In this document: piece after piece, positions 19,104-27,944 of the stretch
Position numbering within the stretch: position 1 is the first letter of the stretch
Layout: each line of letters opens with the position of its first letter
Made by a program: the position numbers and the translations under genes
Origin: Chitinophagaceae bacterium
GTDB taxonomy: Bacteria > Bacteroidota > Bacteroidia > Chitinophagales > Chitinophagaceae
DNA: 64,000 bases
Reading direction: 5' to 3'
Assembly: GCA_947372105.1 (NCBI GenBank)
Contig: CANBSH010000002.1
Span: forward strand, 41,713-105,712
Notes under the pieces: generated by a model
Seen by the model: only the letters and a program-made list of their open reading frames with translations
Database searches by the model: none
Told to the model about the DNA's origin: nothing

Positions 19104-20471
19104 ATGAGCAAACCATCTTTGCCCCAAGGAACAAGGGATTTTAACGCAGCAACTGTTCAAAAGAGACAGTATATTTTTCAAACCATACGTTCGGTGTTTG
19201 AAAATTTTGGCTTTCAGCCCTTGGAAACACCTGCCATGGAAAACTTAGAAACCTTAATGGGAAAATATGGTGAAGAAGGAGATAAATTAATTTTCAAGAT
19301 TTTAAATAACGGCTTAGATAATCCTCAAAAAAAGGAACAAACCACTACCGGATTTGATAAAATATTAGAAGGGAAAAGTAGTACCAACATTACTGAACGT
19401 GCTTTAAGATACGACCTTACCATCCCTTTTGCAAGATATGTTGCTATGAATCATGGCGCTTTAACTTTTCCATTTAAACGATATCAAATACAACCAGTAT
19501 GGAGAGCGGATCGTCCCCAAAAAGGTAGATATAGAGAGTTTTATCAATGTGATGCAGATATTGTGGGGAGTGAGAGTTTATTAAACGAAGTGGACTTGGT
19601 GGCTATTTATGTAACTGCATTCAACCAACTTCAATTACCTGTTGAAATTAAAATTAACAATCGAAAAATTTTATTTGCATTATCCCAAGTATGTGGTGGT
19701 GAAGAAAAATTAATCGACCTCACTATTGCAATAGATAAATTAGATAAAATTGGATGGGAAAAAGTGCAAACGGAATTGGCCCAAAAAGGATTTAATGAGG
19801 CCCAACAAAAAATCGTTGAAAAATATTTAACCTTAGCGGGAAACAATGATGAAAAAATTTCACAGTTAGTCCATATTTTGGGGGACAATGAACAAGGAAA
19901 AAAAGGAATTGAAGAATTAAAACATGTTTTGCAGTATCACGAAAGTACGGGCATGGCAAAGCATTTGGTGGCAGATTTTACTTTAGCAAGAGGCTTGAAT
20001 TATTATACGGGAATTATATTTGAAGTAAAAGCATTGGAAGCAGATATGGGAAGTATTGGAGGGGGCGGAAGATACAATGACTTGACTTCTTTATTTGGCG
20101 TACCCAACATACCTGGCGTAGGTATTAGCTTTGGAGTGGACCGCATTTATGATGTGTTAGAAGATAAAAAATTATTTCCTGAATCGGTGCAACAATCAAC
20201 GCAAGTATTATTTTTTAATTTAGGAGAAGCCGAAGCAATGCAAGCATTTCAACTCATGATGAGTTTAAGAAATAAAAAAATTGCTTGCGAAATGTACCCT
20301 GAAAAGAGCAAATTTGACAAGCAATTTAAATACGCGGAGAAAAAAAATATTCCCCATATTGTCATCATCGGATCCGATGAATTAAATCAACAAAAATGTA
20401 CTGTTAAAAATTTAATCAATGGCGAACAAAGCACGATTGATTTTGATAGTCTTTTGGAATACCATTTTTAA
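19104..20471 (+). CDS. hisS: Histidine-tRNA ligase
   Basis: This 455-residue class II aminoacyl-tRNA synthetase charges tRNA-His. Motif 1 region lies near 22-45, motif 2 in the segment RPQKGRYREFYQCDADIVG (~137-155), the histidine-binding ARGLNYYTG sequence near 300, and glycine-rich motif 3 follows in GGGGRYNDL. A ~25-residue insertion (~72-97) resembles that in other Bacteroidota HisRS. The C-terminal anticodon-binding domain covers ~365-455. The gene converges on the next gene with a 12-bp gap. Confidence 0.97.
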   Translation: MSKPSLPQGTRDFNAATVQKRQYIFQTIRSVFENFGFQPLETPAMENLETLMGKYGEEGDKLIFKILNNGLDNPQKKEQTTTGFDKILEGKSSTNITERALRYDLTIPFARYVAMNHGALTFPFKRYQIQPVWRADRPQKGRYREFYQCDADIVGSESLLNEVDLVAIYVTAFNQLQLPVEIKINNRKILFALSQVCGGEEKLIDLTIAIDKLDKIGWEKVQTELAQKGFNEAQQKIVEKYLTLAGNNDEKISQLVHILGDNEQGKKGIEELKHVLQYHESTGMAKHLVADFTLARGLNYYTGIIFEVKALEADMGSIGGGGRYNDLTSLFGVPNIPGVGISFGVDRIYDVLEDKKLFPESVQQSTQVLFFNLGEAEAMQAFQLMMSLRNKKIACEMYPEKSKFDKQFKYAEKKNIPHIVIIGSDELNQQKCTVKNLINGEQSTIDFDSLLEYHF

Positions 20472-20483
20472 ATTGAACTAGCA

Positions 20484-20873
20484 CTAATAATTTTTATCCG
20501 CCCAAATTTGATGGTAAAAATCATCTTCTTTAAGAGCGATTGCTGCTGAAGCTACTTTTTTACCAATCAAGTCCATGCCTTGTACATTAATACTTAAAGA
20601 TTCAACTGTTTTATTAGCATCTCTTTTAAAAATTACTAAAGCATCATAAGCTGCTAAATAAAAAGTGTCTACTCCTTTTTTCTCTAATGGCACAGCACCC
20701 ATTGCAGAATTAATAATTAAGTTAGCGTCTTCTGCTGTTAAAGTCACTTCGGCTACTGGACTTCCTTCCGCAAAAGTGTATTTTCCTAAATAATCTTTAA
20801 GGGGACTGTCTTGCGCTTGAACTGACATAAAAACACCTAATAAAACGACACCCATTAATAACACTTTTTTCAT
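20484..20873 (-). CDS. Small secreted protein, DUF3471-like
   Basis: The 129 residues begin with a signal peptide (MKKVLLMGVVLLGVFMSVQA, cleavage after AQA). The single small domain has LKDYLGKYTFAEGSPV and DLIGKKV segments. The DYLGKY-F pattern with beta-rich sequence resembles DUF3471 domains often attached to serine hydrolases, but here it is free-standing. Probably periplasmic; function unknown. It stands alone between convergent hisS and divergent rlmN. Confidence 0.72.
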   Translation of the reverse strand: MKKVLLMGVVLLGVFMSVQAQDSPLKDYLGKYTFAEGSPVAEVTLTAEDANLIINSAMGAVPLEKKGVDTFYLAAYDALVIFKRDANKTVESLSINVQGMDLIGKKVASAAIALKEDDFYHQIWADKNY

Positions 20874-21054
20874 ACTGTTTATTTTAAATGATTGGTTAAT
20901 TGATTTTTTATTCCTTCCTTATTAGCCGAAATTAGGGGAATAGCCCTAAAAATAAAAGCAAAAATGAAAGGATTTCTTAAACTTAACATCTTCCCTCAAA
21001 AAAGGTTGCATAATGGTTAAAAAAAAGAAATAAAAGGAAACAAATACGATCAAG

Positions 21055-21062
21055 TATCTTTG
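21055..21062 (+). promoter_or_regulatory. -7 box (TATCTTTG) directly before rlmN
   Basis: Exact TAnnTTTG match ending four bases before the rlmN ATG. Transcription from it would begin at or next to the start codon, giving a leaderless or near-leaderless mRNA. Confidence 0.6.
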
Positions 21063-21066
21063 CATT

Positions 21067-22116
21067 ATGGAGAAAGAAAAAGTAAATATCAGACATCTCG
21101 AAGTAGCTGACATTGAACGATTTATAGGGAAATTGGGGGAGAAATCCTTCAGGGTAAAACAAATCCACGAATGGTTATGGCAAAAGCATGCGCATAGCTT
21201 TGACGAAATGACCAATTTAAGTAAGGATTTAAGAAAGCAATTAGAAGACCATTTTACATTGCCCGCCTTACAATTAAATACGACTCAATTAAGCAGCGAC
21301 GGGACTTTAAAAACTCGTTTTGAAACCTTTGATCATCACATGATAGAAGGGGTATTAATTCCAACCACCGAACGTAAAACAGCTTGCGTATCCTCTCAAA
21401 TTGGATGCAGTTTAAGTTGTAAGTTTTGCGCAACAGGTTATATGGAAAGAAAAAGGAATTTAACTTATGATGAAATTTACGACCAAGTAGTTTTAATCAA
21501 TCAGCAAAGTGAAAAAACATTTGATCAAAAGCTTTCCAATATTGTATTTATGGGTATGGGTGAGCCTTTGTTGAATTATAAAAATGTTTTAAAATCTATA
21601 GAACGTATTTCTGCAAAAGATGGATTAGGAATGAGTCAGCGCAGAATCACCGTTTCAACGGCTGGAGTGGCTAAAGGCATTAAGCAATTAGGCGATGATC
21701 AAGTTCGATTTAAATTAGCCTTATCCTTGCATGCAGCGAATGATAAAAAAAGAAATGAAATAATGCCTATCAATGAAAGCAACAATATTGAGGCCCTCAT
21801 TGATGCACTTAATTATTTTTATAAAAAAACAGGCAACGAAATTACATTTGAATATATTTTATTCAAGGACTTTAACGATTCTGAACGTGACGTGGAAGAG
21901 CTCACTAAAATTTATCGAAAAGTGCCCGCCGATTTAATAAATGTAATTGAATACAATGCTATTGATAAATTTCCTTTTGACAAACCAGACGAAGATGGAT
22001 TTGAAACCTTTGTAACTGCATTACAAAAAAACAGAGTAAATGTGAGAGTAAGACGTAGTAGAGGAAAGGATATTGATGCCGCATGTGGTCAATTAGCAAA
22101 TAAGGATAACTTTTAA
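21067..22116 (+). CDS. rlmN: 23S rRNA (A2503-C2)/tRNA A37 methyltransferase RlmN
   Basis: This 349-residue radical-SAM methyltransferase has the CxxxCxxC cluster ligands Cys114, Cys118 and Cys121 (GCSLSCKFCATG). The methyl-carrier cysteine is Cys340 (AACGQL), with Cys107 as the likely partner. GMGEPLLNY and the SLHAAND segment are family markers. It adds a methyl to C2 of A2503 in 23S rRNA. It starts a plus-strand run with two pseudouridine synthases, 11 bp from the next gene. Confidence 0.97.
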   Translation: MEKEKVNIRHLEVADIERFIGKLGEKSFRVKQIHEWLWQKHAHSFDEMTNLSKDLRKQLEDHFTLPALQLNTTQLSSDGTLKTRFETFDHHMIEGVLIPTTERKTACVSSQIGCSLSCKFCATGYMERKRNLTYDEIYDQVVLINQQSEKTFDQKLSNIVFMGMGEPLLNYKNVLKSIERISAKDGLGMSQRRITVSTAGVAKGIKQLGDDQVRFKLALSLHAANDKKRNEIMPINESNNIEALIDALNYFYKKTGNEITFEYILFKDFNDSERDVEELTKIYRKVPADLINVIEYNAIDKFPFDKPDEDGFETFVTALQKNRVNVRVRRSRGKDIDAACGQLANKDNF

Positions 22117-22127
22117 TTCCACTCTAG

Positions 22128-23255
22128 ATGAACCAAAAAAGATCAGACAATTTTGATAAGTTTTCTTTGAAGAAAAAAGGAAGTGCTGTTAAAGAGGCTA
22201 TTCGTCAAGACAAGAAAAAAGCGAAGGCCGAATCTAGAGCCATGGGAGAAGCCATGCGTCAAAGAAAAAAAGATAAAGCAAGAGGTATCATCACCGACCC
22301 TCCTCCTGCTTATGAAAAAGGAAAAAGAGTCAATCCTCATAAAAAATCCAACCCATATAGTACTCCAAGTGCAGCTCCTGCAAAGTATGGTTCCTTGCAA
22401 CCAAGTGCACCACAAGGCAGAGCCAAACGTACTCCAGCGGCGATGGATAAAGCGGACGAAAAAAGAACAGCGTCTATAGGAAAAGTAACAGCAGCGAATG
22501 ATGTTCCTCATGAACAAATGCCTTTAAATAAATACATTGCACATGCAGGTGTATCAGGTCGTCGCGAAGCTGCCGAAATGGTAAAATCGGGACATGTCAC
22601 TGTTAATGGTGATACTGTTTTAGAACCTGGATATAAAGTTCAATATAAAGATGTAGTAAGATTAAAAGGAAAAGTATTGCAATTGCAAGTCACTCCTGTT
22701 TATATATTATTAAATAAACCAAAAGATTATATCTGCACTGCGAACGATCCAGAAGGACGTAAAACAGTGTTGGATATTATTAAAAATGCAACCACGCAAC
22801 GTATGTTTCCAGTGGGAAGATTGGATCGAAACACAACCGGTGTTTTATTATTAACGAATGATGGAGACTTAGCACAAAAATTAACACATCCTTCCTTCGA
22901 GATTAAAAAAATATACGAAGTAACATTGGATAAGCCCGTCACTAAAGCAGATATGGAAGCGATTGCAGCTGGGGTTGAATTGGAAGATGGATTTATTGCA
23001 GCAGATGCAGTAAGTTTTTTATCTAATACATCTAAAAACGTAATAGGAATTGAAATACATAGTGGCCGTAACAGAATTGTGCGACGCATATTTGAACATT
23101 TAGGATATGATGTAAGACATTTAGATCGTGTGATGTTTGCCAACATGACTAAAAAAAATGTGGACCGCGGTAAGTGGCGTTTTTTATCAGAAAAAGAAGT
23201 AAGGTTGTTGAAATTTATGAATAAATCATTTACCAGGAAATCGAAGCAGGAATGA
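22128..23255 (+). CDS. RsuA/RluB-family pseudouridine synthase with basic N-terminal extension
   Basis: The protein has 375 residues. Residues 1-125 are a low-complexity Lys/Arg/Ala/Pro-rich extension with no recognisable fold. An S4 domain follows (~131-180, LNKYIAHAGVSGRREAAEMV core), then the catalytic domain with Asp233 in PVGRLDRNTTGVLLLTNDG. This is the RluB/RluE/RsuA family, which isomerises uridines in rRNA; RluB-type modification of 23S rRNA is most likely. The stop overlaps the next start (ATGA), indicating translational coupling. Confidence 0.92.
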   Translation: MNQKRSDNFDKFSLKKKGSAVKEAIRQDKKKAKAESRAMGEAMRQRKKDKARGIITDPPPAYEKGKRVNPHKKSNPYSTPSAAPAKYGSLQPSAPQGRAKRTPAAMDKADEKRTASIGKVTAANDVPHEQMPLNKYIAHAGVSGRREAAEMVKSGHVTVNGDTVLEPGYKVQYKDVVRLKGKVLQLQVTPVYILLNKPKDYICTANDPEGRKTVLDIIKNATTQRMFPVGRLDRNTTGVLLLTNDGDLAQKLTHPSFEIKKIYEVTLDKPVTKADMEAIAAGVELEDGFIAADAVSFLSNTSKNVIGIEIHSGRNRIVRRIFEHLGYDVRHLDRVMFANMTKKNVDRGKWRFLSEKEVRLLKFMNKSFTRKSKQE

Positions 23256-23959
23256 TCGACATCATATTTGAAAACGACGACTTAATCGTACTAAATAAAC
23301 CAGCTGGCTTATTTAGTATTCCAGATAGATTTGGCAAGGAAGCTTCCCTAAAATCTTTATTGCAAGCAAAATATCCAAGCATCTTTACAGTTCACCGTTT
23401 GGATCAACAAACCAGTGGCTTAATTGTATTTGCAAAAAATGCAGAAGCGCATCAACAACTCAGTGAATTATTTGAAGGTCGAACGATAGAAAAAAAATAT
23501 GTTGGATTGGTAATGGGATTGCCCCCAAAAACAGGAAGTATTGAACAAGCCATCATGGAACATCCGGGTAAAAAAGGACAAATGGTGACCCATGCAAAAG
23601 GGAAAGCAGCACACACCACTTACGAGGTCTTAAAATTTTATAAACGTTTTGCCTGGGTATCCTTTCAAATTCATACAGGACGTACCCACCAAATTAGAGT
23701 GCACGCACAACATATGGGACATCCTATTGTAGCCGATGAAATTTATGGCGACAACACTCCCTTATTACTTTCTGCCATTAAAAAGAAAAATTTCAAATTA
23801 AGTAAAGCAGAAGAATCTGAAAGACCTTTATTAGCCAGACAAGCATTACATGCTTTATCCTTAAAATTTACTTTAGGTGAAAAAGATTATGCTTTTGAAG
23901 CGCCACTCCCTAAGGATCTTACTGCCACATTAAAGCAGTTGGACAAATGGAATAGTTAA
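23252..23959 (+). CDS. RluA-family pseudouridine synthase
   Basis: The 235 residues have the RluA motif HRLDQQTSGLIVFAK, with catalytic Asp51, and RTHQIRVHAQHMGHPIVAD near 150-168. There is no S4 domain, so it is the short type acting on rRNA or tRNA; the exact target cannot be read from sequence. It overlaps the preceding synthase by four bases and converges on the peroxiredoxin gene with a 10-bp gap. Confidence 0.93.
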   Translation: MIDIIFENDDLIVLNKPAGLFSIPDRFGKEASLKSLLQAKYPSIFTVHRLDQQTSGLIVFAKNAEAHQQLSELFEGRTIEKKYVGLVMGLPPKTGSIEQAIMEHPGKKGQMVTHAKGKAAHTTYEVLKFYKRFAWVSFQIHTGRTHQIRVHAQHMGHPIVADEIYGDNTPLLLSAIKKKNFKLSKAEESERPLLARQALHALSLKFTLGEKDYAFEAPLPKDLTATLKQLDKWNS

Positions 23960-23969
23960 ATACCACTTT

Positions 23970-24605
23970 TTATTTATTGGGCTGCGGGGTAAATCTTAAA
24001 TAAGGTTTTACAATATTTAATCCTTTAGGAAACTTTACCAAAGCATCTTCGGTGGTAACGGCAGGAACCACAATCACATCTTCGCCATCCACCCAATTAG
24101 CAGGTGTTGCGACGCTGTAATTAGCAGTCAATTGTAAGGAATCAATCACTCTTAATACTTCTACAAAATTTCTTCCAGTAGAAGCAGGATAGGTAATTGT
24201 TAATTTTATTTTTTTATCAGGGCCTATTATAAATAAGGAACGCACTGTAAATGTTTCACTGGCTTTTGGATGAATCATTCCATACGCATTCGCAATAGAT
24301 TTATCTTCATCTGCAATAATGGGAAAACCAACAGTCACATGTTGTGTTTGATTGATGTCTTTTATCCAATCTGCATGTTTTTCAAGAGAGTCTACACTTA
24401 AGGCTAACACTTTTACATTTCTTTTTGCAAACTCTTCTTGTAATCCCGCAGTACGTCCTAATTCGGTGGTACATACAGGTGTGAAATCCGCGGGATGTGA
24501 AAACAATACTCCCCAACTGTCCCCTAAAAATGTATGAAATTGAATGGGGCCAATACTTGTTTGGGCTTTAAAATCGGGAGCGATATCGCCTAATTGTAAA
24601 CTCAT
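23970..24605 (-). CDS. 1-Cys peroxiredoxin, Prx6 type
   Basis: The 211 residues contain a single cysteine, peroxidatic Cys45 in HPADFTPVCTTELG, and the long C-terminal domain (~165-211) of Prx6-type enzymes. It reduces hydrogen peroxide and organic peroxides; the reductant of the 1-Cys class is not defined by the sequence. No signal peptide, so cytoplasmic. Its upstream region holds a TACCTTTG box and a small palindrome. Confidence 0.95.
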   Translation of the reverse strand: MSLQLGDIAPDFKAQTSIGPIQFHTFLGDSWGVLFSHPADFTPVCTTELGRTAGLQEEFAKRNVKVLALSVDSLEKHADWIKDINQTQHVTVGFPIIADEDKSIANAYGMIHPKASETFTVRSLFIIGPDKKIKLTITYPASTGRNFVEVLRVIDSLQLTANYSVATPANWVDGEDVIVVPAVTTEDALVKFPKGLNIVKPYLRFTPQPNK

Positions 24606-24679
24606 AATTTATTATTTTATTTTATTACTTTTTATAATAAAAGAAGGAACACTATGTAACTAAATTTTTGTTCGAAAGA

Positions 24680-24687
24680 CAAAGGTA
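24680..24687 (-). promoter_or_regulatory. Candidate -7 box (TACCTTTG) for the peroxiredoxin gene
   Basis: On the minus strand this is an exact TAnnTTTG match, 74 bp before the peroxiredoxin ATG. It would leave a leader of about 70 nt. Confidence 0.45.
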
Positions 24688-24707
24688 CGGAAATTGTTTT
24701 TATTTTC

Positions 24708-24722
24708 CTACTAATTTAGTAG
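24708..24722. promoter_or_regulatory. Small palindrome upstream of the peroxiredoxin box
   Basis: CTACTA-ATT-TAGTAG is a perfect 6-bp inverted repeat placed ~20 bp upstream of the TACCTTTG box, where the -33 region would be. Candidate operator for a peroxide-type regulator; no direct evidence. Confidence 0.3.
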
Positions 24723-24765
24723 ACTTTTATACTAAAAAAGGAAAATTTTTATCGCATAATAGTAT

Positions 24766-25287
24766 TTACTCTTCAGTATATAAATCAAGGAGTCCGTCAG
24801 GTAAATTTACCAAGACTAATTTTTTTGCATGATCCACCCCCAATAAACTTTCTTCATGTAATGGGATATAGGCTTCCTGGCCTTTATATAATATGGTGAC
24901 CATTAATTGATGCGGCTGTTCAATAACTTCTTGAATGATCCCTAAGTCCTGTCCGTCTTGTTGTACTTGATATCCTAATAAGGCTAAGGGAGAACTCTTG
25001 TCTACTAATTTTTGAAATGCATCTTGCGGAAGCCATACTTTTTTACTCATGAGTACCGAAGTCGCTTCTCTGGATTGAATGCCTTCAATTTGAAGATGGG
25101 TTATGGTATCGGTTTTAGCCGTAGCAGATTGAATAAAATAGGGAATAAAACTGCCTTCATTTTTTTCAACAAACAAAGCATCAATTCCTTTAAAGTGTAT
25201 AGGTTTGCCAAGGGCATGTTCTAAAATGATTTGCCCAGCGACGCCATGTGGCGCAACAATTTTTCCAATGTGAACGTAATCTGTCAT
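24766..25287 (-). CDS. rimM: Ribosome maturation factor RimM
   Basis: This 173-residue protein has the N-terminal RimM beta-barrel (IGKIVAPHGVAGQI near 7-20) and a C-terminal PRC-barrel (~95-170, with PLHEESLLGVD). RimM binds S19 and assists 30S head maturation. It follows rpsP on the same strand, the usual rpsP-rimM order, but a terminator-like hairpin lies between them. Confidence 0.95.
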   Translation of the reverse strand: MTDYVHIGKIVAPHGVAGQIILEHALGKPIHFKGIDALFVEKNEGSFIPYFIQSATAKTDTITHLQIEGIQSREATSVLMSKKVWLPQDAFQKLVDKSSPLALLGYQVQQDGQDLGIIQEVIEQPHQLMVTILYKGQEAYIPLHEESLLGVDHAKKLVLVNLPDGLLDLYTEE

Positions 25288-25292
25288 AAGAT

Positions 25293-25328
25293 AAAAACCC
25301 CCGATTTCGCAAAGCGGAACCAGGGGTT
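25293..25328 (-). terminator. Terminator or attenuator between rpsP and rimM
   Basis: On the minus strand AACCCC pairs with GGGGTT around an inner TTCCGC/GCGAA stem, followed by TTTTTAT. It sits 26 bp after the rpsP stop and 6 bp before rimM, so it may reduce rimM expression relative to S16. Confidence 0.65.
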
Positions 25329-25353
25329 AGTATTTAAAGCTAGTTTGAATTCA

Positions 25354-25845
25354 TTATTCAGCAGCTGGAGTTTCCTCCGCTGGAGCTTCTGGAGCAACTT
25401 CTTCCGCTACTTCTTGAGCTACGGGTTCAGCTACTTTTTTCACCACAGGAACATACACTTTTTTAGCAGCTTGTGCTTTTTTGTGTGAGTCACTGATGTT
25501 TGCATTTTTTGCTTCATGCTCAGCATACCAAGTTTGGAACTTAGCCATTGCAGTTGCTTCATCAAATAAGCCCAACTTAACACCACGTAATAAGTGTTTT
25601 AAGTAAAGTACTCCTTTGAATGATAAAATACGGTGAACGGTGTCAGTTGCTTGAGCACCTTTGTTTAACCACTCTAAAGCTTTTTGACGATCCAATTGGA
25701 TAGTCGCAGGAACTGTTAAAGGATTGTAAGTACCAATTTTTTGGATGAATTTACCATCTCTTGGTGCGCGTCCGTCGGCCACTACTATAAAGTAGAAAGG
25801 TCTTTTTTTACTACCATGACGCTGTAGTCTAATTTTTACTGCCAT
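25354..25845 (-). CDS. rpsP: 30S ribosomal protein S16 with acidic/Ala-rich tail
   Basis: Start chosen at ATG 25845 (163 residues), where the canonical [11 protein letters not shown] begins; the hydrophobic 33-residue upstream extension is not part of S16. Residues 1-~85 are the S16 fold ([21 protein letters not shown] region). The remaining ~75 residues form a Lys- then Ala/Glu/Pro-rich tail, as seen in other Bacteroidota S16 proteins. A TATCTTCG box lies ~48 bp upstream. Confidence 0.96.
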   Translation of the reverse strand: MAVKIRLQRHGSKKRPFYFIVVADGRAPRDGKFIQKIGTYNPLTVPATIQLDRQKALEWLNKGAQATDTVHRILSFKGVLYLKHLLRGVKLGLFDEATAMAKFQTWYAEHEAKNANISDSHKKAQAAKKVYVPVVKKVAEPVAQEVAEEVAPEAPAEETPAAE

Positions 25846-25892
25846 GCTAAATAGAAATTTAAAGGCGTTATTAAATAGGGTTAAATAGGACG

Positions 25893-25900
25893 CGAAGATA
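25893..25900 (-). promoter_or_regulatory. Candidate -7 box (TATCTTCG) for rpsP
   Basis: One mismatch to TAnnTTTG on the minus strand, 47 bp before the S16 ATG at 25845. It leaves room for a ~40-nt leader. Confidence 0.35.
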
Positions 25901-25967
25901 ATAGAAACTAAGATAACTCCCAATAAATATTTGAAAAATATCAAAAATAGTACTGATAATCAACGAA

Positions 25968-27284
25968 TTACCTTCTTAATCCAGGCATTTTACCCATGGG
26001 CATATTGTTCATTTGCTTCATCATTTGCTTCATTTGGTCAAATTGCTTGATAAAAGCATTGATTTCACCAATGTCCTTTCCAGACCCTTTTGCAATTCTT
26101 TGTTTACGGCTAGGAGATAATAAATCGGGATTTCTTCTTTCCACAACGGTCATAGATTGAATGATCGCTTCTACTCCTTTAAAAGAGTTGTCGTTAATAT
26201 CTACATCCTTTAAACTTTTTCCCATACCAGGAATCATTCCCATCAAATCCTTCAAATTTCCCATCTTCTTAATTTGCTGTATCTGAGATAAAAAATCTTC
26301 AAAATCAAATTGATTTTTACGAATTTTCTTTTCTAATTTTTTAGCTTCAGCCTCATCATATTGTGCTTGTGCTTTTTCTACTAAGGAAGTAATATCCCCC
26401 ATCCCTAAAATTCTTTGCGCCATTCTATCCGGATAGAAAATATCTAAGGTGTCCATTTTTTCACCACTGCTCATAAACTTGATAGGTTTATTCACGGTGT
26501 ACTTAATAGACAAGGCAGCCCCTCCACGTGTATCTCCATCTAACTTAGTTAATACCACTCCCGTGAAATCAAGACGATCGTTGAAAGCCTTTGCAGTATT
26601 GACTGCATCCTGTCCTGTCATAGCATCTACCACAAATAAAATTTCCTGTGGTTGCACTGCAGCTTTAATATTAGCCACTTCGTTCATCATAATTTCATCC
26701 ACTGCTAAACGACCTGCAGTATCTATAATGATGACATTTTTATTATTGGCTTTCGCATACTGAATGGCATTTTGTGTGATGGAAACCGCATCTTTATTTT
26801 CTCTCTCTACAAAAATATCTACTCCAATTTGTTCTGCTAAAACAGTTAATTGATCCATCGCTGCTGGACGATAAATATCAGCAGCCACTAATAATGGCGA
26901 TTTTTTTTGTGCTTTTAAATAAGTGGCTAGTTTGCCAGAGAACGTGGTTTTACCACTACCTTGTAAACCAGCAATTAAAATAATAGATGGATTTTTTGTT
27001 AAGTCTAATGTAGCAGCTTCTGACCCCATTAAAGAGGTTAATTCATCTTGCACAATTTTTGTCATTAACTGACCTGGGCTAATAGCATTGATGACTTTTT
27101 CTCCAATGGCTTTTTCCTTAATTGTATCGGTAAACTCCTTTGCAATTTTAAAATTCACATCCGCATCCAATAAAGCCTTACGAATATCCTTTAAGGTATT
27201 GGCCACATTTAACTCATTAATACGAGCCTGTCCTTTTAGATGCTTAAAGGCGGATTCTAATTTTTCACTCAAACTATTGAACAT
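25968..27284 (-). CDS. ffh: Signal recognition particle protein Ffh
   Basis: This 438-residue SRP GTPase has an N domain (1-~85), P-loop GLQGSGKTT at 106-114, DTAGR at 188-192 and TKLDGD further on. The methionine-rich M domain (~300-438) ends MKQMMKQMNNMPMGKMPG. It targets ribosomes making membrane proteins to the translocon. An exact TATCTTTG box lies 18 bp upstream. It is followed at 123 bp by rpsP on the same strand. Confidence 0.98.
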   Translation of the reverse strand: MFNSLSEKLESAFKHLKGQARINELNVANTLKDIRKALLDADVNFKIAKEFTDTIKEKAIGEKVINAISPGQLMTKIVQDELTSLMGSEAATLDLTKNPSIILIAGLQGSGKTTFSGKLATYLKAQKKSPLLVAADIYRPAAMDQLTVLAEQIGVDIFVERENKDAVSITQNAIQYAKANNKNVIIIDTAGRLAVDEIMMNEVANIKAAVQPQEILFVVDAMTGQDAVNTAKAFNDRLDFTGVVLTKLDGDTRGGAALSIKYTVNKPIKFMSSGEKMDTLDIFYPDRMAQRILGMGDITSLVEKAQAQYDEAEAKKLEKKIRKNQFDFEDFLSQIQQIKKMGNLKDLMGMIPGMGKSLKDVDINDNSFKGVEAIIQSMTVVERRNPDLLSPSRKQRIAKGSGKDIGEINAFIKQFDQMKQMMKQMNNMPMGKMPGLRR

Positions 27285-27302
27285 ATAAAAACTTTATGGC
27301 GG

Positions 27303-27310
27303 CAAAGATA
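27303..27310 (-). promoter_or_regulatory. -7 box (TATCTTTG) for ffh
   Basis: Exact TAnnTTTG match on the minus strand, 18 bp before the ffh ATG. Confidence 0.5.
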
Positions 27311-27410
27311 AGTGAATGATTTGAGCGAATAAGAATGTAAATCACGGCATCTAAAAAAAATGAATAGTGGATTATTAGTAAAAGATTTAATTATAAATAA
27401 TTGATTGCCA

Positions 27411-27554
27411 ATGTTTTATAAACAAAATAAAGCATCATTTACCATCCGCAGGAAAGCGATGTACGAATTAACAAAAAAAATACTTGGAACCTACCATTTA
27501 TTTAATATTATTGCACCTAACGAACCCCATTATAAAGAGGTATTAGATTTATGA
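27411..27554 (+). CDS. Possible 47-residue protein upstream of the START-like gene
   Basis: ATG 27411 opens a 47-codon frame ending TTATGA, so its stop overlaps the next gene's ATG (ATGA, 27551-27554). The product starts MFYKQNKASFTIRRKAMYEL and is basic at its N-terminus. I do not recognise it. It could be a real small coupled gene, with an inner start at 27459, or the remnant of a longer gene. The overlap is the main support. Confidence 0.35.
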   Translation: MFYKQNKASFTIRRKAMYELTKKILGTYHLFNIIAPNEPHYKEVLDL

Positions 27555-27934
27555 GTAAGAAACAATTATTTACATTAGAATTTCCTGTGAGATGCTCACC
27601 CAATATATTATTTGAATTTTTGTCAACTGGATCTGGTTTACAAGAATGGTTTGCGGATAAAGTGGACGAATGGGAAAATGTTTTCAGTTTTTCATGGAAT
27701 GGAGGGGTTCCCGATAAAGCAGAATTATTAGACCAAGAAGAAGATAAGTTTATTCGTTTTAGATGGTTGCACAGTGAGAAAAATGAATACTTCGAATTCC
27801 GTATTGAAAAAACCGAAATATCCAACCAAACTATTTTGATCATTAAGGATTTTGCTGAAAAAAATGAAATTAAGGATCAATCACGTCTTTGGGAATATCA
27901 AATTAAAGAGCTATTTCATAGAATAGGTAGCTAG
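27551..27934 (+). CDS. START-like (SRPBCC) domain protein
   Basis: The 127 residues form one AHSA1/START-like fold, with the markers LQEWFADKVDEW and FRWLHSEKNEYFEF. Bacteroidota carry this short protein conserved next to a YjgP/YjgQ permease, as here, where the permease starts 10 bp later. A role linked to envelope lipid handling is inferred from that neighbour only. Cytoplasmic; ligand unknown. Confidence 0.85.
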   Translation: MSKKQLFTLEFPVRCSPNILFEFLSTGSGLQEWFADKVDEWENVFSFSWNGGVPDKAELLDQEEDKFIRFRWLHSEKNEYFEFRIEKTEISNQTILIIKDFAEKNEIKDQSRLWEYQIKELFHRIGS

Positions 27935-27944
27935 TACTACAACA

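Noticed and set aside
22143-22517. Antisense and alternate frames in the N-terminus of the RluB-like gene
   Set aside because: They are by-products of the low-complexity basic sequence; only the long frame contains the S4 and catalytic motifs.
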